From DASRAJ01 sp035638255 (lineage in GTDB: Bacteria > Bacteroidota > Bacteroidia > Chitinophagales > UBA10324): a stretch of 64,000 nucleotides of DNA. Every line of letters begins with the position of its first letter. The first letter of the stretch is position 1. Positions 35,668 to 45,507 of this stretch are shown here, piece by piece. The notes under the pieces are model-generated. The model was not told the origin of the DNA and made no database searches. It saw only the letters and a program-made list of their open reading frames with translations. A program made the translations under genes and the position numbers. The stretch covers positions 1-64,000 of the forward strand of contig DASRAJ010000155.1 in assembly GCA_035638255.1 (NCBI GenBank), read 5' to 3'.

Positions 35668-38600
35668 ATGGAAGCTTCTCAAGTATACGGATTAATCAAT
35701 GGGAATTTGCAGAGTGTTGAAAGGATTCCTAACAGGAATATTCTTCGTGCGGAACTTAATCCTGACATGAAAACAGCAGCAATATACTATTTGGATTTTG
35801 ACAACGCTGATATTCCCAGTGATTTAAAAAGGTATCAAGAAGAATTCCTGGTAAATGATTATTATAATCATCCGGGGTATTTGCAATGGAATTATTATTT
35901 GATCTTTTTAAGAGATCAATTTAGTGACGAGCAAAAGAAAACTGTCGAAGCGGATGACATTTATAGTCGAAAATATTTATTCAAGCCTGATGATTTTCGT
36001 AAGTTCATCTCTTATTCAAAAACAATAACCAAAATACAAGAGGATATTGTTGTTTCATGGAGGAAGAAGCTTGAGGATGCTAACCTGAATGAAATTTATT
36101 CATTTGTGCCAGTTACTGAGGTGAGAGATAGATTTCTGAATGATACTGTACGAAAAGAAATTGATATAGGTAATTTAGAAACTCAGCAGGATAGTCCTGA
36201 TTTAATTATAAATGAAATAAGTAAAATTACCTTAACTGAAAATTACAGAGCCTATCCGTTGCAAAGAAACTTCTCTTTCGGCAAGGTAAACTTGATCTCG
36301 GGTTCAAATGGGACAGGTAAGACTTCTTTACTTGAAGCAATTGAGTTGATTCTTTGTGGGAAAACTTTAAGAAATCCTGAGGCTGACGAAGCTAATATGT
36401 CGATACTAGCTCAATACAATAAGAGTTTTGACGACTATTACTCGTCTATTGACAATAGTAAATATAGACAGAGAGATTTGCTATGGTTCCATAATGATTA
36501 TCCAAAAGGAAACAGGACGTATCAGTCATTTAACCGTTATAACTTCTTCTGTTCTGATGCAGCCTTTGACTATCAAAATGACCCGGGCATATCAACAATT
36601 GAGAATTTACGGAAGATAGCGTTAGGATCAGAGTTCGGAAGAATCAAAAGTCGTCTTAAGACTTTAAAGGGATATTTTTTACCTTATCTTCAATCGTTAA
36701 ACCTGAATATCGACGGATTGCAAAATAAAATTTCCGAAGCCCATAACATATTGGAGTCCGCGTCAATAGGCTCACAGCTGGGTGATTTTTTACGAACTGT
36801 TATAAAATCGTACAAGGATTCAAAATGGAGAAAGCCATTTCCTACTTCTCCATCAGATGACCTATCCCGATTTGAAAAGGAAATTCTTGAATCGTTAACC
36901 TTAGTAAATAATATCAATGTTTTGTTGCCTTCAGCTATCTTGAAATCCTTTCGTGACTGGAAATTAGAGGATCAAAAAGTTAGTGGCACTCTTGAACAAT
37001 GCGAGTTCCTATTAAAAGCAAATAGAGATGTTGCCGACAGCAATACTAATCTTAGGAATGAGATTGATTCAATTAATTCCAAGCTTAAAATATTAAAGGC
37101 AAGTGAGAAGTATTTTTCGACCTCTGGTTCAAATCAATTATTAGGTCTGGATGAATCAATTGTCGCACTAGAAAAGGAACACGATAAGTTAGAAAGCTTC
37201 TTTTTACAATACAACCAACTTGATCTTACGTCGATTGAGTCACGTGATATCTCGATTGTTCAGATAAAAAGCGAGACTGAAAAATCTTTACAAGAGATAG
37301 AAGAGAACCAAAAATCTCTTGCGATCAATGTTCAAAAACTGACGCGAACAATTAACTCGTTACAAGCCATTATCATTGAAATAAAAATCAAAGGCAAAGA
37401 GTATTTGCAACTTAATCCAGCAGAGAAAGAATGCCCGTTGTGTAATACTCCTTTTGACAATCCAGACGATCTTGCTCAAAAAGTGGAACATGTAGTCAGA
37501 GACTTCGAAAATTCGTTCTCGTTAATGAATGAGCAAACAAAATTGAACGAAGCAAATGATAAGATAAATAAAATTCACAAATACACTACTGACATTTCTA
37601 ACTTGCAAAGAGTTGCTGAACTTTACTATTCAACTAATGACTTAAGTGGTTATTCAATTTCTAAGATACTTTTCGATTTAAAAAAGATTAACGGTGAACT
37701 GAGTGATGCGAAAAAAAAATTACAGGAAAAACGAAGCATTAAAGACAGACTAAATTATGAGGGACTAACTGAAATTGATTTTAACAAGTTAACTGGAGAA
37801 TTGCGATATGAGTTTCCAGAATTCAAAACTGGTATAATTGACTTAAACAAAATAACAACTCTTGAAAAACTTCTTGAAAATCAAATTATCGACTGTGTTA
37901 ATAGACGAAAATTGTATGAAAACGAAATCCACTCAAATGAGAACTCAATTAAAGGATTATTGAAGAATTATTTTATGACAGTGAGAGAAGATACCGATGC
38001 ATTGAAAGATTTGAGGGAAAGGAAAAATACTATAGACCAAGCAATAAAAAGCTATACACTATTAAAAGAATATTTGGATTTCAACGATGATGATGAAATT
38101 GCTTCATTAAGTTTAAGCATTGAAAACCTAATGGCAATCTTAGGCCGATTCAATGAGCATAAAGTGAAATCTGAACAAATAAGATTCGCTGAAGATTTGA
38201 TCAAAAATTCTGGCAAGGAACTGCGTGTGATAATGCCCAGGGGTGAAAAGATGGCGAGGGCTCTTGAAGTTATCGATGAGATCATTGGAAATGATTCTGA
38301 AGATGATGGTTTGGCGGATTTTATTGATACGAACAGAAAAGAGATTAGCGAAATATTTTCAGCCATTCATGTTCCACATGAATTCGATGAAGTAATGTTC
38401 GAAACCGATAACTTATTTCTTAAGCAAGCTACAGATGAGTATAAGAGATCTATAAAAGAGATAAGCTCAGGTCAGAGATCTGCTTTAGCATTATCGGTCT
38501 TTCTTACATTAAACAAAAAACTTTCTTCGGGTCCAAATATTCTTCTGTTCGATGATCCTGTAGTTTTTACAGATGATTTGAACATTCTCTCTTTCTTAGA

Positions 38601-38742
38601 CTACCTGAGACAGCTCGTGATTAATGAAAACAAGCAAATATTTTTTGCAACGGCGAACAAGAAATTAGCTGGTTTATTCGAAAAGAAATTTTCCTTTTTA
38701 AACGCAGAAGAATTTAAGAATATTTCTCTTTCACGAAATTAA
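35668..38742 (+). CDS. Rad50/SbcC-like ATPase with zinc-hook-like motif, embedded in the hsd locus
   Basis: A 1024-residue ATPase. About 190 N-terminal residues of unknown fold come first, then Walker A SGSNGTGKTSLLEAIELILC (about 211-230), and coiled coils (about 430-580 and 610-900) around a CxxC hook NPAEKECPLCNTPFDNPDDL (about 582-601). The signature ISSGQRSALALSVF (about 932-945) and Walker B NILLFDDPV (about 957-965) follow. This is the Rad50/SbcC/RecF-like plan, with the ATPase halves meeting around a zinc hook. R-linked genes such as RloC and PrrC show that ATPases of this type do occur inside type I loci, but this one ends right after the ATPase domain and has no room for a C-terminal anticodon nuclease. 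Partner: the nitrilase-like gene. Its stop codon abuts a truncated hsdM copy. Confidence 0.85.
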   Translation: MEASQVYGLINGNLQSVERIPNRNILRAELNPDMKTAAIYYLDFDNADIPSDLKRYQEEFLVNDYYNHPGYLQWNYYLIFLRDQFSDEQKKTVEADDIYSRKYLFKPDDFRKFISYSKTITKIQEDIVVSWRKKLEDANLNEIYSFVPVTEVRDRFLNDTVRKEIDIGNLETQQDSPDLIINEISKITLTENYRAYPLQRNFSFGKVNLISGSNGTGKTSLLEAIELILCGKTLRNPEADEANMSILAQYNKSFDDYYSSIDNSKYRQRDLLWFHNDYPKGNRTYQSFNRYNFFCSDAAFDYQNDPGISTIENLRKIALGSEFGRIKSRLKTLKGYFLPYLQSLNLNIDGLQNKISEAHNILESASIGSQLGDFLRTVIKSYKDSKWRKPFPTSPSDDLSRFEKEILESLTLVNNINVLLPSAILKSFRDWKLEDQKVSGTLEQCEFLLKANRDVADSNTNLRNEIDSINSKLKILKASEKYFSTSGSNQLLGLDESIVALEKEHDKLESFFLQYNQLDLTSIESRDISIVQIKSETEKSLQEIEENQKSLAINVQKLTRTINSLQAIIIEIKIKGKEYLQLNPAEKECPLCNTPFDNPDDLAQKVEHVVRDFENSFSLMNEQTKLNEANDKINKIHKYTTDISNLQRVAELYYSTNDLSGYSISKILFDLKKINGELSDAKKKLQEKRSIKDRLNYEGLTEIDFNKLTGELRYEFPEFKTGIIDLNKITTLEKLLENQIIDCVNRRKLYENEIHSNENSIKGLLKNYFMTVREDTDALKDLRERKNTIDQAIKSYTLLKEYLDFNDDDEIASLSLSIENLMAILGRFNEHKVKSEQIRFAEDLIKNSGKELRVIMPRGEKMARALEVIDEIIGNDSEDDGLADFIDTNRKEISEIFSAIHVPHEFDEVMFETDNLFLKQATDEYKRSIKEISSGQRSALALSVFLTLNKKLSSGPNILLFDDPVVFTDDLNILSFLDYLRQLVINENKQIFFATANKKLAGLFEKKFSFLNAEEFKNISLSRN

Positions 38743-38901
38743 ATGCTCACCTCTCCCCAACTCCGCTCACAAGTAGATGCTCTCTGGGATAAATTCTGGA
38801 GCGGCGGTATCAGCAATCCGCTTACTGCCATTGAGCAGATGAGCTATCTCATTTTCTTGGAACGGTTGAACATAATACAAGTGAGTGCTAAAATAAATTG
38901 A
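38743..38901 (+). pseudogene. Truncated second copy of the hsdM 5' end
   Basis: The ATG abuts the ATPase stop codon. The first 38 codons (38743-38856) are 110/114 identical in DNA to the start of intact hsdM (41986-42099). Three of the four differences are synonymous and one is Ser to Thr. The similarity then fades (FLERLNIIQVSAKIN) and a TGA closes a 52-codon frame. It is a relic of a different hsdM allele, or the edge of an insertion that brought the nSTAND-like gene. Confidence 0.9.
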
Positions 38902-38905
38902 ATGA

Positions 38906-41900
38906 ATGAAAAATAATTTTTTAGAGTTTGTACAAAAATTTAGAGACCTCTTTGCATTGCTGTTCGCAATAGTTGGCTTAGGGGAAACTCTTTATAAGTT
39001 CGTGAATGAAAAGATTACATCTTATATTGGAATCAGTCTTTTACTTATCGCGGTTTTAATTTTCTTTATTAATCGATTTATTAAAAGAAAACGTCCTCCG
39101 GTACCACTATTACTTGGTAAAGAAAGCGCAGGTATTATTCGAGGACTCCTTCCTTTTGGAAAAGGGGACATCCTCTTAGGGCGTAATGAAGAAAAGAGCA
39201 AGGCAATTGCGATAATTAATAACCTTGAATTTAAATTTGGATTTATTACAGGTGAAGCTGGTTCCGGTAAGACTTCATTTATCAGGGCTATTCTAATTGA
39301 CACCATTCTGAACACAGGAAAGATTCCAATATATGTTCCACGTATAAAAAATGATCCAATTGATTCAATCAAGAACGAAATTCAAAAAGAATTCAATATT
39401 GATCATGATGATAAATCTCTAATTAATATAATAAAATTAATTAGGAAGGAAAATAAAAAAATCATTTTGATTATTGATCAATTTGAAGAATTCTTTATTT
39501 CCTTTAAGACATTTGAGCAGCGGCAAATATTTATTGATGAACTTGGCAAGCTTCTTAAGGATAGCAATTTACAAATCGGCATTCTTCTTTCATTAAGGAA
39601 GGAATTTGTTGAAGATCTATTAGATTTTTCAAAAATCATTGCTCAACCTACTGATAATAGATATTGTCTCAGGTTAAAAAACTGGAGCATTTTGACTGCC
39701 AGGCAAATCTTAAAAGAAGTTATTAGCAGCGGCGAACTCTCTTTCACTGATGAATTAAGCGATGCACTTATCTCTGATTTGGCAACAAGTGGATTGGTTC
39801 GTCCAGTTGAATTTCAGTTGGTAGCAAAAACATTACAGGAAAAGGATATACAGACTGAAGCAGATTATAAACTTCTCGGGAAAGCAACCGGAATTTTGAC
39901 ATCTTTTTTAGAAGAGATTATCGCAAGAACAACAACTAAAAATGTTAGTTTAGAAATCCATGCGTCTAAGTTATTGTTAAGAATGTTGTGCGATGATGTA
40001 AATGATACTAAAAAGCCAATTGGCTTACTGATACCTGAGATTGTATTACAAGTCAAGAATAATATTGAACACTCGGAAATTAAGGGTTTTATAGTAAGTG
40101 ATACGGAGCTGGATGAATTAATTGAGATCATAATCAATAAATTTAAGTCCGAGTTTATTTTGATTAATGAGGACGAGCTGCACTTAAATTTAGTGCATGA
40201 CTATTTAGTCAAGCCAATTAGAGAGGCAACCTCCGGCATGGAAACAACGGAAGAGAAGGCGAACCAATTGTTGAGAAGATATATTCAAGAACAAAAAACG
40301 TTTTCAACTGTATCGCTTTCATGGACTAAATATCGGTACATCAAAAAGTTTGCGAGTGGAGAATTACTTCTACAAATAGATGCAAGACAGATTCTTAAGC
40401 AAACGAAACAAAGAATAAACCTTGTTATTCTTAGCGCTGTTGGCTTAGCTGTTTTTATTTTTTCGTTTCTTCTGCCAACCGGAATATATTATAAAAGTAA
40501 AATTATTTATGCGTCACCTAATGGGATATTTTATTCGGAAGCCTCTTCATATCCTAAGGTTTATCTCTTGGAATCAGATAGTTCATATTATTGGATCGCT
40601 GACTCAATAAATGTAAAAAGGATTAACAAGCAAGTGTCGCCGTTCCCATATAGTAATGCTCTTTCTGGAGATGGGAATTGGATTGCAGGCGAGAATAATG
40701 AGAGCTATATATTATGCAACATCCATAGTAACAATGAATTTTATGAAACTCCTAAGGATACGTCTCATTATCTTGATTTCATGGTGACAAAGGAATTTAG
40801 TCCATTAAATAGTTTATTTGTTTTGGTTAAAAACAATGGTCAGGTTTTGCTTCTCTCTATTTCTGAAAACAAAATATTAAAAATTGATACCGATAAAATC
40901 CCACTTGACCTTATATATCACAGTCCAATTGGAAATATTAAATATGGCCCTGAAAAATTGAAGAATATTTATATTACTTTTTCTGCTTACCAAAAATTTA
41001 TTCAATTTTCTTTGGAATTTAAAGATTCATTGAAAAGGGATGCCCGTATTGTTCATAATTTACTTTACCAGTATGACCCAAGTAGTAATCATATTAAACG
41101 TGTTAATTTTGATGATCCAAGGTATGATTTCTACAAATACGAGTGGATTATAAGCGATGATGAAAAAGAAATGTATCTGTATTCAGATTCTTCAATATTG
41201 ATTTATGATTTTGTTTCAAACTCTACTTCTAAATTAGATCTCGCGCTCGACCGAAATGAAGCAATCGAGTCCGTTAAGTTGAAAGGAGTAAAAACACAGT
41301 ATCTTTTAGTTGAAACAAATCGCTCTGTATACTTTGTGATGGAGAGTAAACCAAACTATTCTGTTAGACTTCTTTCGTTTTCTTCAAATAAAGATAGTAT
41401 TATGGATGAAAATCATTGGCAAGTATCTTCCGATACCGACTATATAGTTGTGAAAGAATCTACCCACTATAAAGTTTTTAAAGTTAGCTTATTAGAAACC
41501 GAAAAGATTTCTGTTCTGAAATTGGATTCTAATATTGATAAAATGCGACAAAACTGGAATGATGTAGAGAGTTTAAGTCCAAACCATAAATTTTTTTTAC
41601 TTGAAAATGCTGCGGGAGAGTATCTATCATTTGCGATAGATTCCCTCAATATAAAATACTTTAATAAGTATTATGATGATATTTTAGATGCAAGGTGTTA
41701 TTGGAGTGAGGATAGCAAATATCTATACGTATTTAATTATAGGGATATTTATTTCGGTCCTGTAGATAACAAAGTGGGTAGGATTGATTTTAAAGACAGG
41801 TTAAAAGGTAGAATAGAGCATATTGCAACAGATAATTGGGGTAAAAGTTTATATATACTTACTACTCAACAGATTGTTAGTGTGAAAAGAATATTTTTTT

Positions 41901-41971
41901 TATTCGGCTTACCCATATTCACTTTTAAGTGGCCGGTTATTTATGATCGAACGGGTTTTATTACAGGTTAA
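38906..41971 (+). CDS. Membrane-anchored nSTAND-like NTPase with propeller-like C-terminus
   Basis: A 1021-residue protein. Two N-terminal hydrophobic segments (about 12-32 and 38-57) precede a P-loop NTPase (about 90-330) with Walker A ITGEAGSGKTSFIR (about 114) and Walker B IILIIDQFEEFF (about 186-197), the form seen in nSTAND1/KAP-like NTPases. Helical regulatory segments follow, then a third membrane segment (about 506-530; LVILSAVGLAVFIFSFLLP) and a long beta-rich C-terminus (about 535-1021) with blade-like repeats. STAND proteins are switches; several (Avs) sense phage proteins and trigger cell death. The gene is very AT-rich next to hsdM. It lies exactly between the two copies of the hsdM 5' end. 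Role as a sensor is inference. Confidence 0.75.
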   Translation: MKNNFLEFVQKFRDLFALLFAIVGLGETLYKFVNEKITSYIGISLLLIAVLIFFINRFIKRKRPPVPLLLGKESAGIIRGLLPFGKGDILLGRNEEKSKAIAIINNLEFKFGFITGEAGSGKTSFIRAILIDTILNTGKIPIYVPRIKNDPIDSIKNEIQKEFNIDHDDKSLINIIKLIRKENKKIILIIDQFEEFFISFKTFEQRQIFIDELGKLLKDSNLQIGILLSLRKEFVEDLLDFSKIIAQPTDNRYCLRLKNWSILTARQILKEVISSGELSFTDELSDALISDLATSGLVRPVEFQLVAKTLQEKDIQTEADYKLLGKATGILTSFLEEIIARTTTKNVSLEIHASKLLLRMLCDDVNDTKKPIGLLIPEIVLQVKNNIEHSEIKGFIVSDTELDELIEIIINKFKSEFILINEDELHLNLVHDYLVKPIREATSGMETTEEKANQLLRRYIQEQKTFSTVSLSWTKYRYIKKFASGELLLQIDARQILKQTKQRINLVILSAVGLAVFIFSFLLPTGIYYKSKIIYASPNGIFYSEASSYPKVYLLESDSSYYWIADSINVKRINKQVSPFPYSNALSGDGNWIAGENNESYILCNIHSNNEFYETPKDTSHYLDFMVTKEFSPLNSLFVLVKNNGQVLLLSISENKILKIDTDKIPLDLIYHSPIGNIKYGPEKLKNIYITFSAYQKFIQFSLEFKDSLKRDARIVHNLLYQYDPSSNHIKRVNFDDPRYDFYKYEWIISDDEKEMYLYSDSSILIYDFVSNSTSKLDLALDRNEAIESVKLKGVKTQYLLVETNRSVYFVMESKPNYSVRLLSFSSNKDSIMDENHWQVSSDTDYIVVKESTHYKVFKVSLLETEKISVLKLDSNIDKMRQNWNDVESLSPNHKFFLLENAAGEYLSFAIDSLNIKYFNKYYDDILDARCYWSEDSKYLYVFNYRDIYFGPVDNKVGRIDFKDRLKGRIEHIATDNWGKSLYILTTQQIVSVKRIFFLFGLPIFTFKWPVIYDRTGFITG

Positions 41972-41985
41972 AATTAAATTTGATT

Positions 41986-43512
41986 ATGCTCACCTCTCCC
42001 CAACTCCGCTCACAAGTAGATGCTCTCTGGGATAAATTCTGGAGTGGCGGCATCAGCAATCCGCTTTCTGCTATTGAGCAGATGAGCTATCTCATTTTCC
42101 TCAAGCGGCTGGAGGACATGGACAATGCGCGTGCTGCAACGGCGAAGAGAAGAAGCACACCATTCAAGTCAGTGTTCGATGGAAAGATGGAGTCGGCGGG
42201 AAAGAAAATTGACAAAGCGAAATGCCGGTGGAGCTACTGGTCGCAGCTTCCCGGCGAAGAAATGATTCGTCATGTGCGCGATGTCGTGTTTGATTTCCTG
42301 CGCAACCTCGGCAGCGAAACATCTGCCTTCACGCAGCACATGGTGGATGCCGTGTTCATCATTCCCAAAGCTTCCCTGCTGCAGGAAGCCGTGAAGATCA
42401 TTGACGACCTCCACATCAGCGAGCAGAACATGGATGTGCAGGGCGACCTGTACGAATACCTGCTGAGGCAACTCACCACCGCAGGCAAGAACGGACAGTT
42501 CCGCACACCGCGACACATCATCCGCATGATGACGAAGCTCGTTGATCCGCAAATAGGTGAGCGCATCTGCGATCCTGCTGCGGGCACGGGCGGTTTTCTG
42601 GTGGCGGCGTATGAGCACATCCTCGAAATGAATACTTCTGCCGACGTGCTTACCTACGATGAAGAAGGCAAGGCGCACAACCTCATCGGCGACAAGATCG
42701 GTGACAAGCGGCTGCATGCGTTTCTGAAGAGTCATGCCATCAACGGCTACGACTTCGATCCTACGATGACGCGCATCGGCGCCATGAACCTCATGCTGCA
42801 TGGCATTGACAATCCTAACTTCCGGCAGTCGGATGCGTTGAGCAAGCAGTTCAATGAGAAAGCATGTTACGATGTGATTCTTGCCAACCCTCCTTTCAAA
42901 GGCAGCATTGATGAAACCGATGTGAACCAGCGCTTCTCACTCAAAACAACAAAGACAGAATTGCTTTTCGTCGAACTCATTTATGATCTGCTCGTGACCG
43001 GCGGAAGAGCGGCTGTTATTGTTCCTGACGGCGTGTTGTTCGGCACGAGCAATGCGCACGTGAGCGCGCGAAAGATTTTGATGGACCAATGCAAGCTCGA
43101 AGGAATTGTTTCAATGCCGTCGGGTGTGTTTAAGCCGTATGCAGGCGTGAGCACAGCCGTGATCATCTTCACCAAGGGTGGCATCACCGATCACGTTTGG
43201 TTTTACGACATGCAAGCCGATGGATTTTCTCTCGATGATAAGCGGCAGAAGATTGCAGAGAATAATATTGCTGACATTCGGAAAGAGTATGCAGTGCGCG
43301 ATAAGCAGTCAGCAAAAAACAAAAACAAGAATGTTGTGATTGTTGATGCTGAAGAAATCAGGAAGAACAAATATGATCTCAGCATTTCGCGCTACAAACC
43401 TGTTGAGCATAAACCGGTGGTGTATGAAAAGCCGGAGGTGATTATGGATAAGGTGATGATGCTGGAGGAGGAGATTGTGGAGTATGTGAGAACAATTAAG
43501 AAAAGTGTGTGA
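41986..43512 (+). CDS. hsdM: Type I DNA methyltransferase, M subunit (HsdM)
   Basis: A 508-residue N6-adenine methyltransferase. The start is set at ATG 41986 (LTSPQLRSQVDALWDKFWSG follows), not the in-frame TTG at 41980. The N-terminal HsdM_N helical domain is followed by motif I DPAAGTGGFLVAAYEHI (about 196) and the catalytic motif IV VILANPPFKGS (about 301). It methylates the recognition site within HsdM2S and is part of the restriction complex with HsdR. GC content is clearly higher than in the genes before and after it. The stop codon overlaps the hsdS start (TGATG). Confidence 0.95.
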   Translation: MLTSPQLRSQVDALWDKFWSGGISNPLSAIEQMSYLIFLKRLEDMDNARAATAKRRSTPFKSVFDGKMESAGKKIDKAKCRWSYWSQLPGEEMIRHVRDVVFDFLRNLGSETSAFTQHMVDAVFIIPKASLLQEAVKIIDDLHISEQNMDVQGDLYEYLLRQLTTAGKNGQFRTPRHIIRMMTKLVDPQIGERICDPAAGTGGFLVAAYEHILEMNTSADVLTYDEEGKAHNLIGDKIGDKRLHAFLKSHAINGYDFDPTMTRIGAMNLMLHGIDNPNFRQSDALSKQFNEKACYDVILANPPFKGSIDETDVNQRFSLKTTKTELLFVELIYDLLVTGGRAAVIVPDGVLFGTSNAHVSARKILMDQCKLEGIVSMPSGVFKPYAGVSTAVIIFTKGGITDHVWFYDMQADGFSLDDKRQKIAENNIADIRKEYAVRDKQSAKNKNKNVVIVDAEEIRKNKYDLSISRYKPVEHKPVVYEKPEVIMDKVMMLEEEIVEYVRTIKKSV

Positions 43513-44681
43513 TGAGCATTCAAGTAAAAAAAGTAGGTGAGTTGTTTGACATGAAGCTCGGAAAGATGCTATCAGGAAAGAATTATACTGGAAAAAACCT
43601 CAGACCTTACTTACGCAATTTAAATGTTCAATGGGGAAGGATTGATTTCAATGATGTAAAACAAATGGACTTTGATAAAGAAGATTTTGAACGGTACCAA
43701 TTGAAGAAAGGAGATATTTTAGTTTGTGAAGGCGGTGAAGTAGGAAGAACAGCAATTTATAATGGTGAGATTGAAAATTGCTGCTATCAAAATGCCTTAC
43801 ACCGTTTGAGACCTAAGAATGGTTCCATTATTCCTGAGTACTTTGTAAGCTACATGAGTTTTGCTGCTCAAAGAGGACTCATTCAAAAGCAAACTTCATC
43901 AGTAACTATTGCACACTTTACAGCAGAAAAATTCCGTGAGTTTGAAATTCCTCTTCCTGATTTAAAGACTCAACAAAAAATTGCTGTGACCTTAGAGCAA
44001 GCCGATACAGCACGACAAAAGCGCAAGCAAGCCAATCAACTCACTGAGCAATTTCTTCAATCTGCTTTTCTGGAAATGTTTGGTGAACTGGGAGAAAACT
44101 CAAAAGGATATAAGGTCTTTGAGCTTCAAAACATGTGCACGAAAATTACAGATGGCGAGCATAATATTCCACCAAGAATTCAGAAAGGATTTCCTCTGAT
44201 CATGGCAAGAAATGTCAGAGATAATCACATGGATTTAAGTGAGCTTTCATTCATTTCTGAGAGTGATTTCAAAAGAGCCAATGCAAGGTGTAATCCTGAA
44301 AAAGGTGATTTGCTTTTGGTTTGTGTTGGAGCAACTATCGGGAGAGTTGCGATTGTGCCGGAGATGAAACCATTTAGCTTGGTAAGAAGTGTTGCTCTGA
44401 TTAAGCCTGATAGAAAAAAAGTCATCCCTGAATTTTTGCTCAAAACTTTTCAAAGTAGTTATGTTCAAGCCTACATGATGTCACGAAGAAGCACTTCAGC
44501 GCAAGCAGGACTTTATCTTAATCAGATAAAAAAAATTCCGGCACCTCTTCCGCCCCTTGCCGAACAAAAAAAATTCGCTTCCTTAGTAGCGCAAACCGAA
44601 AAACTGCGCAGCAAACAGCGGGAGAGTGAGCGGGAGTTGGAGAATTTGTTTCAGAGTTTGATGCAGCGGTATTTTGGGTAA
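43512..44681 (+). CDS. hsdS: Type I restriction specificity subunit (HsdS)
   Basis: A 389-residue specificity subunit. Two target-recognition domains (about 1-145 and 195-345) are each followed by a conserved helix: LPDLKTQQKIAVTLEQADTA in the middle and PLPPLAEQKKFASLVAQTEK at the end. It sets the bipartite DNA site for both modification and restriction. The recognised sequence cannot be read from the protein. The ATG overlaps the hsdM stop. The last 44 bp (44638-44681), encoding ENLFQSLMQRYFG and stop, recur three times downstream. Confidence 0.93.
   Translation: MSIQVKKVGELFDMKLGKMLSGKNYTGKNLRPYLRNLNVQWGRIDFNDVKQMDFDKEDFERYQLKKGDILVCEGGEVGRTAIYNGEIENCCYQNALHRLRPKNGSIIPEYFVSYMSFAAQRGLIQKQTSSVTIAHFTAEKFREFEIPLPDLKTQQKIAVTLEQADTARQKRKQANQLTEQFLQSAFLEMFGELGENSKGYKVFELQNMCTKITDGEHNIPPRIQKGFPLIMARNVRDNHMDLSELSFISESDFKRANARCNPEKGDLLLVCVGATIGRVAIVPEMKPFSLVRSVALIKPDRKKVIPEFLLKTFQSSYVQAYMMSRRSTSAQAGLYLNQIKKIPAPLPPLAEQKKFASLVAQTEKLRSKQRESERELENLFQSLMQRYFG
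44638..44681 (+). repeat. hsdS-tail repeat, copy A (end of the live hsdS)
   Basis: A 44-bp core, TGGAGAATTTGTTTCAGAGT onwards to the TAA. It reads CAGCGG where the other three copies read CAGAGG. Confidence 0.95.
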
Positions 44682-44719
44682 AATCAAATCAACTACACTA
44701 AATCGGCAACATCAAAAAC

Positions 44720-45469
44720 ATGAATCACTTTGCCAAGTCTCCTTCACAAATACTAATTGTCTTACTAATCATCATTTCTTCCATCTTCATATGGATGTTT
44801 CTTTTTCACTCTACCCTTTTTGATCGCCTTGATCGTGAGGTTTTCAAGTTGACGTATGAATTTTTGCTGCTCATCGTGATTGGAGGGGCTGTGTCATTGG
44901 TTTACAAAACATTCGAGATCGAAAAAGAAAAGAGGGAGGCAAATCGAAACTTCATGCGAGAGTTACACAATGACATCGTAAAGACATACAACGGGGTTAA
45001 AAAAGTGCGTCGTCTGTTAAGGGCAAAAGCGCGAGATAGGATCATTCAGGAAGATGCTTATCAGATTCTGGCAAAGCCCTATGGTAAACAGCTAATCGCT
45101 CTTAATGATCTTCAACTCGATTTTGAGTATTTTAAATTTGTTGTGAAGAATCACCCTTCACTTTTTAGTAGAAGAGATTATCTGGAGAAAGAGGAGGGGA
45201 CCTCGCATGAAAAGGTACAACCAACTAATAAGGAAAATTTGAATCTCGAGACTGACCTTAAATCAATGGAAGGTTATCTTCATGACATAGTCAAAGAATA
45301 CGAAGATCATTTTCTCGAGGTATTCAAAGCAGGTGTAATGAAATTGGAACGATTACATTTTCTGAATGAATTCCTTAGCCGCAAGGATGATGAAAAGGAA
45401 TTCAATCAGGAATTCAAGATGCCGTTCCACAGAGTAGCAGTTTACTTGGAAAGATTAGTAGTCTCCTGA
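44720..45469 (+). CDS. Cassette gene 1: membrane protein, unknown function
   Basis: A 249-residue protein with two N-terminal membrane segments (about 10-32, LIVLLIIISSIFIWMFLF; and about 44-63, FLLLIVIGGAVSLVYKTF) followed by about 185 residues of charged, helical, partly coiled-coil sequence (FEIEKEKREANRNFMRELHN). The sizes and layout suggest a membrane-anchored helical protein. No family is recognised. It is the sole gene between tail copies A and B and shares their orientation. In type I RM loci such companion genes are often accessory defence or effector genes, but nothing in the sequence proves that here. Confidence 0.75.
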   Translation: MNHFAKSPSQILIVLLIIISSIFIWMFLFHSTLFDRLDREVFKLTYEFLLLIVIGGAVSLVYKTFEIEKEKREANRNFMRELHNDIVKTYNGVKKVRRLLRAKARDRIIQEDAYQILAKPYGKQLIALNDLQLDFEYFKFVVKNHPSLFSRRDYLEKEEGTSHEKVQPTNKENLNLETDLKSMEGYLHDIVKEYEDHFLEVFKAGVMKLERLHFLNEFLSRKDDEKEFNQEFKMPFHRVAVYLERLVVS

Positions 45470-45507
45470 GTAGACTACATACGAGCGCTGAAAACGAATC
45501 TGGGACC

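Noticed and set aside
36588..36600. CCCGGGCA within the ATPase gene as the second attachment site of the tRNA-Leu island
   Set aside because: Only eight bases match the tRNA 3' end, in coding sequence, with no extension on either side.
35668..38742. Calling the ATPase RloC or PrrC (anticodon nuclease)
   Set aside because: The ATPase domain is at the very C-terminus; there is no room after it for the anticodon nuclease domain, and the extra domain is N-terminal.
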